From the NCBI GenBank assembly GCA_036000105.1, contig DASYGE010000006.1, positions 62,001-126,000 on the forward strand: DNA of 64,000 nucleotides, in the 5' to 3' direction. Below the pieces are notes generated by a model that was not told where the DNA came from, did not search any database, and saw nothing but the letters and a program-made list of their open reading frames with translations. Source of the stretch: DASUBN01 sp036000105 (lineage in GTDB: Bacteria; Pseudomonadota; Gammaproteobacteria; Natronospirales; REEB76). Shown here piece after piece: positions 26,385-35,305 of the stretch. The translations under genes and the position numbers were made by a program. Position 1 is the stretch's first letter, and every line of letters begins with the position of its first letter.

Positions 26385-29300
26385 ATGAGTCACTGGGGAC
26401 GCAGGCTATGGCGATGGTCGGCGGCGCTGTTCGCGCTGCTCACCATCCTGCTCGCCACCCTCGTGGGACTGATCCGGCTGGCGGTGCCGCTGGTGCCGAG
26501 TTACCGCGCAGACGTGGAGCGTTGGGCCAGCACCGCCATCCATCATCCGGTGGAGATCGGCTCCATGGGGGCGGAGTGGGGCTGGCATGGCCCCGAGGTG
26601 GCTCTGGAAGGCGTGCGCATCCTGAGTCGTGACCGCTCACGGGTGGTGGTGTCCGCCCAGGAAGTGCGCCTGGGCTTGAGCATCTGGAGTCTCCTGCAGG
26701 GCAGCCTGCCGCGACCTAACCGTATCGTGCTGGTGGGACCGCAGGCGGAGATCCACCGGGACAGCCAGGGTGTGTTCAGCATCGCGGGCCTGGAGGGCAC
26801 GGCGCAGCAGGCTCCCACCGATTGGCACGCGAACCTCAAAGAAATCTTCGCCCAGTCGGCAGTCTTGGTGGTTAAGAAAGGCAACGTCAGTTATGTGGAG
26901 GCGGGTGAGCCCCGCCCCATACTGTTCCAGGCCATAGACATCCAGCTGGACAATGCGGCGGAGAAGCACAGCATCGTGGGTGATCTGCAGCTGCCCGCCG
27001 AGTTCGGGCGCAGCCTCAAGTTCGGCTTCCAGGTGGAAGGCGAGGGGCTGGATCCACAGCAATGGGACTGGCAAGCCGAAGCAGATGGCACGGGGCTGCA
27101 ACTGCCGCGCCTCATGCGCTACTGGAAGGCCTACAGCGATCGCATCGCCCGGGGCAGCGCCGATCTCGATGCCCTGATACGGGTGAACCATGGTGTGCTG
27201 CAGAAACTGACGCTAGGCATGAACGTCAGCAACCTGGTCCCGGCGCCCAGTACTCCGGCTGCATCCCTGGCCGGCGCTTTCCAATCCATCACTGGCAACG
27301 TGGATTGGTCGCGGGATGGCGACAATTGGAAACTCACAGGTAAAGCTGTGCAGCTCGCCCGGGGCACCTTAGTCTGGCCGAAAGCAGATTTCTCCTTGGA
27401 GTATGCCGCGGATACGAGCGGTGCGACTTGGTCCGGCGCGGCGGGCTTCCTGAGATTGCAGGATCTCACGGCGCTCACCGCTTGGTTGCCAAGCGATGTC
27501 TCCAGTGATCTGCCCAGGCTCTTCGCGTTCGCGCCGGCGGGCGACATCTCCGCCGCCGCCTTCAAGCTGCGCTTGAACGGCAAGACTCCGGGGGACTGGG
27601 CGGTGAAGGGCAAGTTCCTGGACCTGGGATTGCACAAGGCCGAGGGCTGGCCCGGGTTCGCAGGGATGGATGGCAGCTTGGACCTGACCCAGACGGGCGG
27701 CACTGCGACCTTGGCGGCCCGCGATGCCAGCGTGGATTTCACGCCGCTGTTCCGCTGGCCTATGCACGCCGATTCCCTGGACCTGACAGCGAAGGTCACC
27801 CACGATGCCGGCGGCTGGCAGGTGGCCACCCGTGACTTCAAGGTAGCGAATCCGGACGCGGCGGCCCATGGCAGCGCCAGCATGCGGTTCCCGGCGGACG
27901 GCAGCGCGCCGCGATTGGATCTGGATGTGACTGTGGACCGGGGCGATGCCAAGAACAAATCCGTGTATTTCCCCGTGGGCATCATGCCCAAGGGCGTGGT
28001 GCATTGGCTGGACACCGCCATCGTGGGCGGCAGCGTGCAGAGCGGCAGCGTCTCCATCCATGGCAAGACCTCCGACTTCCCCTATGACAACGGCAAGGGC
28101 GTGTTCGACATCCGCTTCCATCTGCTGCACGGCGAGCTGGATTACGCCGATGGCTGGCCGGCGGTGAAAGACCTGGATGCGGACGTGCGCTTCCTGGATC
28201 AGGGTCTGGAGGCTCACGCCAACGGCGGTAAGATCGCCGGTGACAGCATCAGCGATGCCACCGCGCGCTTCGCCGACCTCAGCACCGGCGTGCTGGCCAT
28301 CGACGGCGGCGCCAAAGGCGATGCGTCCAATGCCCTGGATTTCCTGCGCAGCGTGGCCTTGAGGAAGTTCCTCGGCAGTTATCTGGACGGCCTGGAAGCT
28401 TCCGGTCCCACCGCCACCAGCTTGCATCTGGTGCTGCCGGTGGAGGATCTGGACAAGTTCCAGTTACATGGTGTGACGACCCTGCAGGGCACGAGTTTCG
28501 AGCCTAAAGGCGTGACGGGTATGGCTGTGGATCATCTGCAAGGCGCCTTGAGTTTCGATCGCAACGGTCTCGCCACCCGCGGAGTGGATGGACGCTTCCT
28601 GGGCGGCCCGGTGCACATCATCATCCAGCCCGGCAAAGGCCGGCAATCCGATATCACCGAGTTCACGGCCCAGGGCAGCGCCGATGGCAAGACCATCGCA
28701 GAGCTGTTCAAGCCGGTGCCCGCAGGCTGGCTGGATGGGAGCGCCGACTGGCGCATGGAGGGCCGGGTGCCTAACGCGCCCGCTGCCAGCACCACTGGTT
28801 TCAGTCTCACGCTGCATTCGGATCTCAAGGGCATGGGCGTGAGCCTGCCGGCCCCGCTCACCAAGCAGGCGGACGACAGCCTACCCTTGAGTTTCGGCAT
28901 CCGTCTCGTGGATGAAAACACCCTGGCAGGTACCGCAGCTTATGGGGATGAGGTCCAGGCCAAGTTCAATCTCCTGCGCAAGGGCAGTGTCTGGAGTTTC
29001 GATCGGGGTGACCTGCATCTGGGAGACGGTGCCGCGGCCCTACCGCCCAATCCCGGCTTCATACTCACGGGCGAACTGGACGAATTCTCCTGGGACGATT
29101 GGAAACGCTACGTGCCGGCCAACGCGGCCTCTGCGCCCGCAGGTGGTTCAGCACCATCCTCTAGCGGCGCACTGTTGCCCGCCTCGGTGCAGGGCGCGGA
29201 TCTCATGGTGGGCAACTTCCAGGCTTTCGGTCAGAGCATGGATGATCTGCATCTCGTGCTCACCCGCGCGGCGGACGGCTGGCAGGCACGGCTAGACAGC

Positions 29301-30311
29301 GCTTCCGTGGCCGGCACCCTCAGCCTGCCTTCCACGGTGGATGCGGCCCACCCGCTGAAGCTCGACATGGACCGCCTGCTGCTCACGAAGCCGCCCCAAG
29401 CCTCGCCTGCGGCGGGCAGCACCCCCGCGGCGGTGGCTGCGAACCCATCTCCGCGCTATGACCCGCGACGCATCCCGGCCCTGCAGTTCACCGGCAAGCG
29501 CTTGGAATACGGCGAGCTCAAGCTCGGCAGCGCCAGCTTGAGCTTAAAACCCCTGCAGGACGGTGTGGCCCTGGAAGACCTCAAGGTGGATGCGGACAGC
29601 TTCGGCATCACCGGCGACGGTACCTGGACCACGACACCGGCGGGCACGCAACGCTCGGCGCTCAATATGGATGTGAAGAGCCGGGATGTGGGCAAGTCGC
29701 TCCAGGCCTTGGGTTATGCGCCGGCCATCACCGGTTCCAAGGGCGAGGTGAACGCCGCTCTCAATTGGCAGGACAGCCCTTTCGGCGATCTGGTGCATAC
29801 GCTCGACGGCACCATCTATGTGAAACTGCAGGACGGCCAGATAGTCGATGTGCAGCCGGGTGCGGGTCGGGTGTTCGGTCTCTTGAGCCTCAACGCGCTG
29901 CCGCGCCGCATCCTGCTTAACTTCAGCGACGTGTTCTCCAAGGGTTTCGGCTACGACACCATCGAGGGCGACTTCACCCTGCAGAACGGTGATGCCTATA
30001 CCAAGGACATGCAGGTGAAGGGCCCGGCAGCGAAGATCAGCCTCGTGGGGCGCACCGGTCTCGCCAAGCGCGATTTCGACGAGGCCTTGATCGTGGATGC
30101 CAACGTGGGCTCGACCCTGCCGGTGGTGGGGGCGTTGGCCGCCGGTGTCGGCGTGGGCGCCGTGGTGTTCCTGCTCACGGAGATATTCAAGAAGCCCCTC
30201 ACCGCCGCCGGCCAAAGCCAATATCACCTGACCGGGACGTGGGATAATCCGGTGCTCACCAAACAGGGTGCGGTACCCGCTACGCCCAGCAAGAACTCCG
30301 GCAACCCATGA
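26385..30311 (+). CDS. yhdP: YhdP-family AsmA-like envelope protein
   Basis: A 1308-residue protein with one N-terminal membrane anchor (about residues 15-37) and a long periplasmic part dominated by repeating beta-rich AsmA/DUF3971 sequence; the C-terminal segment includes ALNWQDSPFGDLVHTLDGTI and PVVGALAAGVGVGAVVFLLT. YhdP, TamB and YdbH are large bridge-like proteins implicated in phospholipid movement to the outer membrane. Length and the rng-yhdP-nit-tldD order agree with the family. Confidence 0.9.
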   Translation: MSHWGRRLWRWSAALFALLTILLATLVGLIRLAVPLVPSYRADVERWASTAIHHPVEIGSMGAEWGWHGPEVALEGVRILSRDRSRVVVSAQEVRLGLSIWSLLQGSLPRPNRIVLVGPQAEIHRDSQGVFSIAGLEGTAQQAPTDWHANLKEIFAQSAVLVVKKGNVSYVEAGEPRPILFQAIDIQLDNAAEKHSIVGDLQLPAEFGRSLKFGFQVEGEGLDPQQWDWQAEADGTGLQLPRLMRYWKAYSDRIARGSADLDALIRVNHGVLQKLTLGMNVSNLVPAPSTPAASLAGAFQSITGNVDWSRDGDNWKLTGKAVQLARGTLVWPKADFSLEYAADTSGATWSGAAGFLRLQDLTALTAWLPSDVSSDLPRLFAFAPAGDISAAAFKLRLNGKTPGDWAVKGKFLDLGLHKAEGWPGFAGMDGSLDLTQTGGTATLAARDASVDFTPLFRWPMHADSLDLTAKVTHDAGGWQVATRDFKVANPDAAAHGSASMRFPADGSAPRLDLDVTVDRGDAKNKSVYFPVGIMPKGVVHWLDTAIVGGSVQSGSVSIHGKTSDFPYDNGKGVFDIRFHLLHGELDYADGWPAVKDLDADVRFLDQGLEAHANGGKIAGDSISDATARFADLSTGVLAIDGGAKGDASNALDFLRSVALRKFLGSYLDGLEASGPTATSLHLVLPVEDLDKFQLHGVTTLQGTSFEPKGVTGMAVDHLQGALSFDRNGLATRGVDGRFLGGPVHIIIQPGKGRQSDITEFTAQGSADGKTIAELFKPVPAGWLDGSADWRMEGRVPNAPAASTTGFSLTLHSDLKGMGVSLPAPLTKQADDSLPLSFGIRLVDENTLAGTAAYGDEVQAKFNLLRKGSVWSFDRGDLHLGDGAAALPPNPGFILTGELDEFSWDDWKRYVPANAASAPAGGSAPSSSGALLPASVQGADLMVGNFQAFGQSMDDLHLVLTRAADGWQARLDSASVAGTLSLPSTVDAAHPLKLDMDRLLLTKPPQASPAAGSTPAAVAANPSPRYDPRRIPALQFTGKRLEYGELKLGSASLSLKPLQDGVALEDLKVDADSFGITGDGTWTTTPAGTQRSALNMDVKSRDVGKSLQALGYAPAITGSKGEVNAALNWQDSPFGDLVHTLDGTIYVKLQDGQIVDVQPGAGRVFGLLSLNALPRRILLNFSDVFSKGFGYDTIEGDFTLQNGDAYTKDMQVKGPAAKISLVGRTGLAKRDFDEALIVDANVGSTLPVVGALAAGVGVGAVVFLLTEIFKKPLTAAGQSQYHLTGTWDNPVLTKQGAVPATPSKNSGNP

Positions 30312-30640
30312 AACGATTGTTCCTGCTGATCGCCTTGTGTCTCCCGATCATCGCTTGGGGCGACTCCGATAGTTTCAGCATCGGCGCTGACCAGTGGGCC
30401 ATCCCGCGCAGCGGCAGCGCATTACTGCATCTCGCGCCCTTCAACGCGGCGGTGCAGGACTGGGTGGCCCATCCGGGTGCGCGCATCGTCGTCGTGCATG
30501 CCGGCAGCGACCAGGGCAGCCTCTGGGCCGGCGAACTCTCGGATTGGCTGGTGGCTCTCGGCGTACCTTCGAACCAGATAGACAAGCGCGTCAGCGCCGA
30601 TCAGGGCGAGGACAGCATCACCCTCCTGGTGGAGCGTTGA
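30308..30640 (+). CDS. Small exported protein of unknown function
   Basis: A 110-residue protein with a cleavable signal (cleavage probably after IIAWG). The mature part contains GARIVVVHAGSDQGSLWAGE and LSDWLVALGVPSNQIDKRV, which resemble the strand-helix end of OmpA-like domains (LxIxGHxDxxG, then xxYLxxxGVxxxxI). The peptidoglycan-binding Asp/Arg pair is not conserved, so I do not call it OmpA. Overlaps the yhdP stop (ATGA) and precedes nit by 2 nt, so it belongs to this operon. Confidence 0.6.
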   Translation: MKRLFLLIALCLPIIAWGDSDSFSIGADQWAIPRSGSALLHLAPFNAAVQDWVAHPGARIVVVHAGSDQGSLWAGELSDWLVALGVPSNQIDKRVSADQGEDSITLLVER

Positions 30641-30642
30641 GC

Positions 30643-31455
30643 ATGCACCAGGTAGCTGCCATCCAGATGACATCCGGTACGGACGTCACCGTGAACCTGC
30701 GGGAAGCAGGCAAGCTCATGGCCAAGGCCGCCGCGGGCGGTGCTGAACTCCTGGTGCTGCCGGAGAACTTCGCGCTCATGGCGGAGAACGACGCGGCCCG
30801 GGTGGCGGCCGGCGAGCTGGATGGCAGCGGCCAGATACAGGATTTCCTGGCGGAGAAGGCTCAGACCCTCAGGGTGTGGATAGTGGGCGGCACTCTGCCG
30901 GTGTTCGCCTCCCGCGAGCGGGTGTATGCCCGCTGCCCGGTGTACAACCCGGAGGGCCGGCGGGTCGCCCATTACGACAAGATCCATCTCTTTGACGTAC
31001 AGGTGAACGCCGCCGGCGAGTCTTATCACGAATCGGCGCGCACCGAACCAGGTACGAAACCGGTGGTGGTGAGTACGCCGCTCGGCAAGCTGGGCTTGGC
31101 CGTGTGCTACGACCTGAGGTTTCCCGAGCTCTTCCGCGCGCTGCTGGCCCAGGGGGCGAGCCTCTTCGCCGTGCCCTCGGCTTTCACCCGTACCACCGGC
31201 GAGCGCCACTGGGAGCTGTTCAACCGCGCCCGGGCCGTGGAGAACCTGAGCTTCCTGATCGCCGCCGCCCAGACCGGCCGCCACGCCAACGGCCGCGAGA
31301 CCTGGGGTCACAGCATGATCGTGGATCCCTGGGGCGAGGTGCTCACCCAACGCAAGACCGACGATCCCGGCGTGGTCAATGCCACTTTGGACGGCGCCCA
31401 ACAGCTGCGCCTGCGCTCCCGCTTCCCGGCCCTCAGCCATAAGCGCATAGGTTAA
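30643..31455 (+). CDS. nit: Carbon-nitrogen hydrolase (Nit1/deaminated glutathione amidase type)
   Basis: A 270-residue nitrilase-superfamily enzyme from the ATG at 30643. The catalytic triad is Glu in LLVLPENFALM, Lys in YDKIHLFDV and Cys in GLAVCYDLRFPELFR. Nit1-type enzymes hydrolyse deaminated glutathione, a side product of transaminases. Position between yhdP and tldD is conserved in Pseudomonas and relatives. The longer frame starting at 30394 overlaps the preceding gene and is rejected. Confidence 0.88.
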   Translation: MHQVAAIQMTSGTDVTVNLREAGKLMAKAAAGGAELLVLPENFALMAENDAARVAAGELDGSGQIQDFLAEKAQTLRVWIVGGTLPVFASRERVYARCPVYNPEGRRVAHYDKIHLFDVQVNAAGESYHESARTEPGTKPVVVSTPLGKLGLAVCYDLRFPELFRALLAQGASLFAVPSAFTRTTGERHWELFNRARAVENLSFLIAAAQTGRHANGRETWGHSMIVDPWGEVLTQRKTDDPGVVNATLDGAQQLRLRSRFPALSHKRIG

Positions 31456-31521
31456 AATCGGTCCATTCGCCCCCATATCAGTCCCCTGCGGCCCCAAGTT
31501 GCCGCGCTGCCCAGGAACTCC

Positions 31522-32961
31522 ATGCAAAACGCGCTCAAGATCGCCGAACAGAGCCTGCTCACCCCCACCGGGCTCGATGAACAGGCGGTAGCCAAGCTGC
31601 TCGACCGGCTGCTGGCCTATCAGGTGGACAGCGCCGATCTCTATTTCCAGCTCTCCCGCCATGAGTCCTGGTCGCTCGAGGACGGCATCGTCAAGGACGG
31701 CGCTCACAGCATCGAGCAGGGCGTGGGCGTGCGCGCCATCTCCGGCGAGAAGACGGGCTTCGCATATTCCGACGAGATCGTATTGCCGGCCCTCACCCGC
31801 GCTTCCGACATGGCCCGGGCCATCGCCAAACAAGGCGGCAAGAACGGTCTCAAGGCCTGGACACCCAATGCGCCCCAGCGTCTGTATCAGCCCATAGACC
31901 CGCTGCCCACGCTCCAAGACGCCGACAAGGTGAAGCTTCTGGAGCTGGCAGATGCAGAGGCGCGCCGCCTGGATCCGCGGGTGAAGCAAGTGATGGTGAG
32001 CCTCGCCGCTACCCAGGATACGGTGCTGGTGGCTTGCAGCGACGGTACCCTCGCGGCGGACGTGCGTCCCCTGGTGCGCTTCAACGTGAGCGTCATCGTG
32101 GAACAGGACGGGCGCCGGGAGCAGGGCTACGCTGGCGGCGGCGGGCGCTTCGGCTACGGCTATTTCCAGGAATCGGACCGGGCCCTGGAGATCACCCGGG
32201 AAGCGGTGCGCCAGGCTCTCGTCAATCTCGAAGCCTCACCGGCTCCGGCGGGCACCATGACCGTGGTACTGGGTCCCGGCTGGCCCGGCATCCTGCTGCA
32301 CGAAGCCATCGGCCACGGTCTCGAAGGGGACTTCAACCGCAAGGGCACGTCCGCATTCTCGGGACGCATGGGCCAGAAGGTGGCGAGCGAACTCTGCACC
32401 GTGGTGGACGACGGTACCCTCATGAACCGCCGCGGCTCCCTCAACGTGGATGACGAGGGCACGCCCAGCCAATGCACCACGCTGATAGAGAAGGGCGTAC
32501 TCAAGGGCTATATGCAGGACAAGCTCAACGCCAAGCTCATGGGCGTGGCGCCCACGGGCAACGGCCGGCGCGAATCTTTCGCCCACCTCACCATGCCGCG
32601 CATGACCAACACCTATATGCTCCCCGGCCCCCACGACCCGCAGGAAATCATCCGTTCCGTGAAGAACGGCCTCTATGCCGCGAACTTCGGCGGCGGCCAG
32701 GTGGACATCACCAACGGCAAGTTCGTTTTCTCCGCGAGCGAGGCCTATCTGATCGAAGACGGCAAGGTGACGCGGCCGGTACGCGGCGCTTCGCTGATAG
32801 GCAATGGCCCGGACGTGCTCACCCGCGTCAGCATGGTGGGCAACGATCTGAAACTGGACGAGGGCGTAGGCACCTGCGGCAAGGAAGGCCAGAGCGTGCC
32901 GGTGGGCGTCGGCCAGCCTACGCTGCGCATCGATGGGATCACGGTCGGCGGAACTGGCTGA
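31522..32961 (+). CDS. tldD: Metalloprotease TldD
   Basis: A 479-residue subunit of the TldD/TldE (PmbA) protease, which matures microcin B17 and CcdA-like substrates and resembles modified-peptide processing enzymes. The zinc motif HExxxH is His260-Glu261...His265 in HEAIGHGLEGDFNRKGT. GSLNVDDEGTP and the C-terminal GTCGKEGQSVPVGVGQPTLR are family features. Its stop codon ends on the first base of a 17-bp inverted repeat. The partner pmbA is at 35306. Confidence 0.95.
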   Translation: MQNALKIAEQSLLTPTGLDEQAVAKLLDRLLAYQVDSADLYFQLSRHESWSLEDGIVKDGAHSIEQGVGVRAISGEKTGFAYSDEIVLPALTRASDMARAIAKQGGKNGLKAWTPNAPQRLYQPIDPLPTLQDADKVKLLELADAEARRLDPRVKQVMVSLAATQDTVLVACSDGTLAADVRPLVRFNVSVIVEQDGRREQGYAGGGGRFGYGYFQESDRALEITREAVRQALVNLEASPAPAGTMTVVLGPGWPGILLHEAIGHGLEGDFNRKGTSAFSGRMGQKVASELCTVVDDGTLMNRRGSLNVDDEGTPSQCTTLIEKGVLKGYMQDKLNAKLMGVAPTGNGRRESFAHLTMPRMTNTYMLPGPHDPQEIIRSVKNGLYAANFGGGQVDITNGKFVFSASEAYLIEDGKVTRPVRGASLIGNGPDVLTRVSMVGNDLKLDEGVGTCGKEGQSVPVGVGQPTLRIDGITVGGTG

Positions 32962-33102
32962 AAGCTATCTTAAAAGCTACTACGCTTGGCATAACTTCGT
33001 TGCGGTCCGGCTCGCCGTCCTCACGTACCGAAGAGTACGCTCCGGGGGCTCGCCTCCCGCGCCTCGTTCTGCCTGTGCTCGCTACGCTTTTAAGATAGCT
33101 TT
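32961..33102. repeat. 142-bp element with 17-bp terminal inverted repeats, between convergent tldD and purK
   Basis: Perfect 17-bp arms at 32961-32977 and 33086-33102 enclose 108 bp. The right arm runs into a T-rich stretch (TTTTATTTATT), so the folded arms could end transcription in both directions. The interior has its own small hairpin (33024-33028 with 33035-33039) and GGCTCGCC twice as a direct repeat. The element fills almost the whole gap between two convergent genes. It could be a MITE or a dispersed terminator-like repeat; a single copy here cannot decide. Confidence 0.7.
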
Positions 33103-33106
33103 TTAT

Positions 33107-34210
33107 TTATTCGAGGCCGGGGAATTTCTTCAAGCGGTTGAGCAGCTCCTTGCGTGTCTTGCACACCAGCGTCGCATGGCCGAGCTTGCGGCCCGGTCGC
33201 GCCTCTTTCCCATAATCGTGGTAATGGGCGCCGGGGATGGCCAGCACCTCGTCCAGCGTCGGCATGCTCCCGATGAAGTTCACCATGGCGGAATAGCCGA
33301 TGGCCCAGGTGTCCCCCAGGGGCAGCCCCAGGATCGCGCGCATGTGGTTCTCGAACTGGCCGGTGACAGCCCCCTCGATGGTCCAGTGGCCGGAGTTGTG
33401 CACCCGGGGCGCCGTCTCGTTGGCGATGAGTTTGCCCTTGCGGACGAAGAACTCGATGGTGAGCACGCCCGCATAGTCGAAACGATCCAGTAGGCGCTTC
33501 ATGTATTTCTGGGCCTGAGCCTGCAGCTGCTTGTCGGGATAGGGGGCTACCGAGAGGCGCAGGATGCCGTCCCGATGGTGATTCTCCGCCAGGGGATAGA
33601 ACGCGGTCTCACCCTGCAGATTGCGCACGCCGATGAGGGACACTTCCCGCTCGAAGGGGATGAACTCTTCCAGGATCAGCGGCACACCGGTCAAAGCGTT
33701 GAAGGAGCTGCCCAGCTCCGCCGGGCTGCGGATCACCCGCTGGCCGCGCCCGTCGTAGCCCATGCGTCTTGTCTTGAGCATGGCCGGATAGCCGATGTCG
33801 TGGATGGCTTCTTCCAGATCCGGCATGGTCTCGATGGCGCAGAACTTGGTGGTCGGTATCTTGAGTTCCTTGAAGAGGTTCTTCTCCGCGAGCCGGTCCT
33901 GGCCCGCAGCGAGCGCCGTCTTGGGCGGCAGGAAGGGCTTGTCCGCGGGGATGCCCGCGAGCGCCTCCACCGGCACGTTCTCCACATCGTAGGTGAGGAG
34001 ATCGACCTTGGAGGCCAGTTCCGCCACTTTGGCCGGATCGCTGAATTCACCCAGGATGATGTCGCCCACCTGCCCGCCGGGGGCGTCGGCACTCTTGTCC
34101 AGGAAGATGAACTTGAGGCCCAGGCGGTAACCGGCCAGCGCCAGCATGCGGCCCAGTTGACCGGCGCCGACTACGCCGATGGTCTTGATCTTGTTCCCGG
34201 TGACGTCCAT
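33107..34210 (-). CDS. purK: 5-(carboxyamino)imidazole ribonucleotide synthase PurK
   Basis: A 367-residue ATP-grasp enzyme that carboxylates AIR to N5-CAIR in purine synthesis. IGVVGAGQLGRMLALAGYRL is the N-terminal preATP-grasp signature; TRRMGYDGRGQRVI, LILEEFIPFEREVSLIGVR and NETAPRVHNSGHWTIEGA are the ATP-grasp motifs. It lies 8 nt downstream of purE and is clearly cotranscribed. Confidence 0.95.
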   Translation of the reverse strand: MDVTGNKIKTIGVVGAGQLGRMLALAGYRLGLKFIFLDKSADAPGGQVGDIILGEFSDPAKVAELASKVDLLTYDVENVPVEALAGIPADKPFLPPKTALAAGQDRLAEKNLFKELKIPTTKFCAIETMPDLEEAIHDIGYPAMLKTRRMGYDGRGQRVIRSPAELGSSFNALTGVPLILEEFIPFEREVSLIGVRNLQGETAFYPLAENHHRDGILRLSVAPYPDKQLQAQAQKYMKRLLDRFDYAGVLTIEFFVRKGKLIANETAPRVHNSGHWTIEGAVTGQFENHMRAILGLPLGDTWAIGYSAMVNFIGSMPTLDEVLAIPGAHYHDYGKEARPGRKLGHATLVCKTRKELLNRLKKFPGLE

Positions 34211-34218
34211 CGGCGGAA

Positions 34219-34722
34219 CTACTTGCGGGACGGATCGCGATGCTTGAGGACGTTCTCGGTCTGCTGGCGGCGGTATTTCTCCAGCCGCTTGCGGATGGGT
34301 GCGGAATGGATGCCGAGGATGGCGGCGGCGAGCAGCGCCGCGTTCACCGAGCCGGCCTTGCCGATGGCCAGCGTGCCCACGGGAATGCCGGCGGGCATCT
34401 GGGCGATCGACAAGAGCGAGTCGATGCCCTGTAGGGTCTTGGATTCCACCGGCACACCGAGCACCGGGAGGCAGGTCTTGGCGGCGGTCATGCCCGGCAG
34501 GTGGGCGGCCCCGCCGGCCCCGGCGATGATCACCTGGATGCCGCGCTTGGCAGCGCCTGAGGCGTACTTGAAGAGCAGGTCGGGGGTGCGGTGAGCCGAG
34601 ACCACCTGTGTCTCATAGGGGATATCCAGGAGGGCTAGGGTGTTGGCCGCGTACTCCAGGGTGTCCCAATCGGACTTGGAGCCCATGATGACGCCGACCA
34701 GCGGTTTTTTGGATGCCTTCAT
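34219..34722 (-). CDS. purE: N5-CAIR mutase PurE
   Basis: A 167-residue class I PurE converting N5-CAIR to CAIR. VGVIMGSKSDWDTLEYAAN carries the substrate-binding Ser/Asp, YETQVVSAHRTPDLLFKYA carries the catalytic His, and IIAGAGGAAHLPGMTAAKT is the conserved glycine loop. First gene of purEK; the upstream gene on the same strand is darP, with a 43-bp gap. Confidence 0.95.
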   Translation of the reverse strand: MKASKKPLVGVIMGSKSDWDTLEYAANTLALLDIPYETQVVSAHRTPDLLFKYASGAAKRGIQVIIAGAGGAAHLPGMTAAKTCLPVLGVPVESKTLQGIDSLLSIAQMPAGIPVGTLAIGKAGSVNAALLAAAILGIHSAPIRKRLEKYRRQQTENVLKHRDPSRK

Positions 34723-34765
34723 CGACGTATTTTACATGTCCCGCCGTGACGTATAAATGGCAGCC

Positions 34766-35263
34766 TCAGACCAGTCCCTGGATATAGCGGAACAGCTCCC
34801 GGGCATGGCGGGGCGGGCGGCCCGCAGCGGCTTCCTGGGCCGCCTCCCTCACCAGGCGCCGCAGATGCTGGCGGTCCGCCGTCGGGCGGCGTTCCAGGAA
34901 CTCCGCCAGGGCCGTGTCGCCCTCGGCGATCAGCCGGTCGCGCCAGCGCTCGGTCTCCTGGAAGCGGGCCTTGGAGACCCGGTCAGAGCCCCGCAGCTGT
35001 TCCAGCAGGGCGCGTATGGGTTCGGCGTCCACGTCGTGCATCAGGCGCCCGATATACTGGCGCTGGCGTTTCTGGGCCCCGTGGCTGGTGATACGCCGCG
35101 CCAGCTCGATGGCGTCACGCAGTCTCTCCGGCAGGTCCAGCGCCGCGAGCTGGCTTTCCGGCAACTTCACCAGTTCCGCGCCCAGATCCTGCAAGGCGAG
35201 ACTCTCGCGCTTCAGCTGCGATTTGCTGGGGCCTTCCGGAATGTCGTCATCGTGGTCTTGCAT
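34766..35263 (-). CDS. darP: Ribosome-associated protein DarP/YjgA (DUF615)
   Basis: A 165-residue highly charged protein. PSKSQLKRESLALQDLG, AIELARRITSHGAQKRQRQY and IGRLMHDVDAEPI are DUF615 signatures. DarP acts in late 50S assembly. Divergent from pmbA with 42 bp between start codons, the usual yjgA/pmbA arrangement of Gammaproteobacteria. Confidence 0.92.
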   Translation of the reverse strand: MQDHDDDIPEGPSKSQLKRESLALQDLGAELVKLPESQLAALDLPERLRDAIELARRITSHGAQKRQRQYIGRLMHDVDAEPIRALLEQLRGSDRVSKARFQETERWRDRLIAEGDTALAEFLERRPTADRQHLRRLVREAAQEAAAGRPPRHARELFRYIQGLV

Positions 35264-35305
35264 ACGGGTAAAATACTGTTTTTACGTCGCGGGATCGAAT
35301 ACAGG

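Noticed and set aside
34757..35305. Upstream extension of pmbA by 183 codons
   Set aside because: It runs antisense through darP, whose own sequence is a clear DUF615 protein; PmbA from 35306 has exactly the family length.
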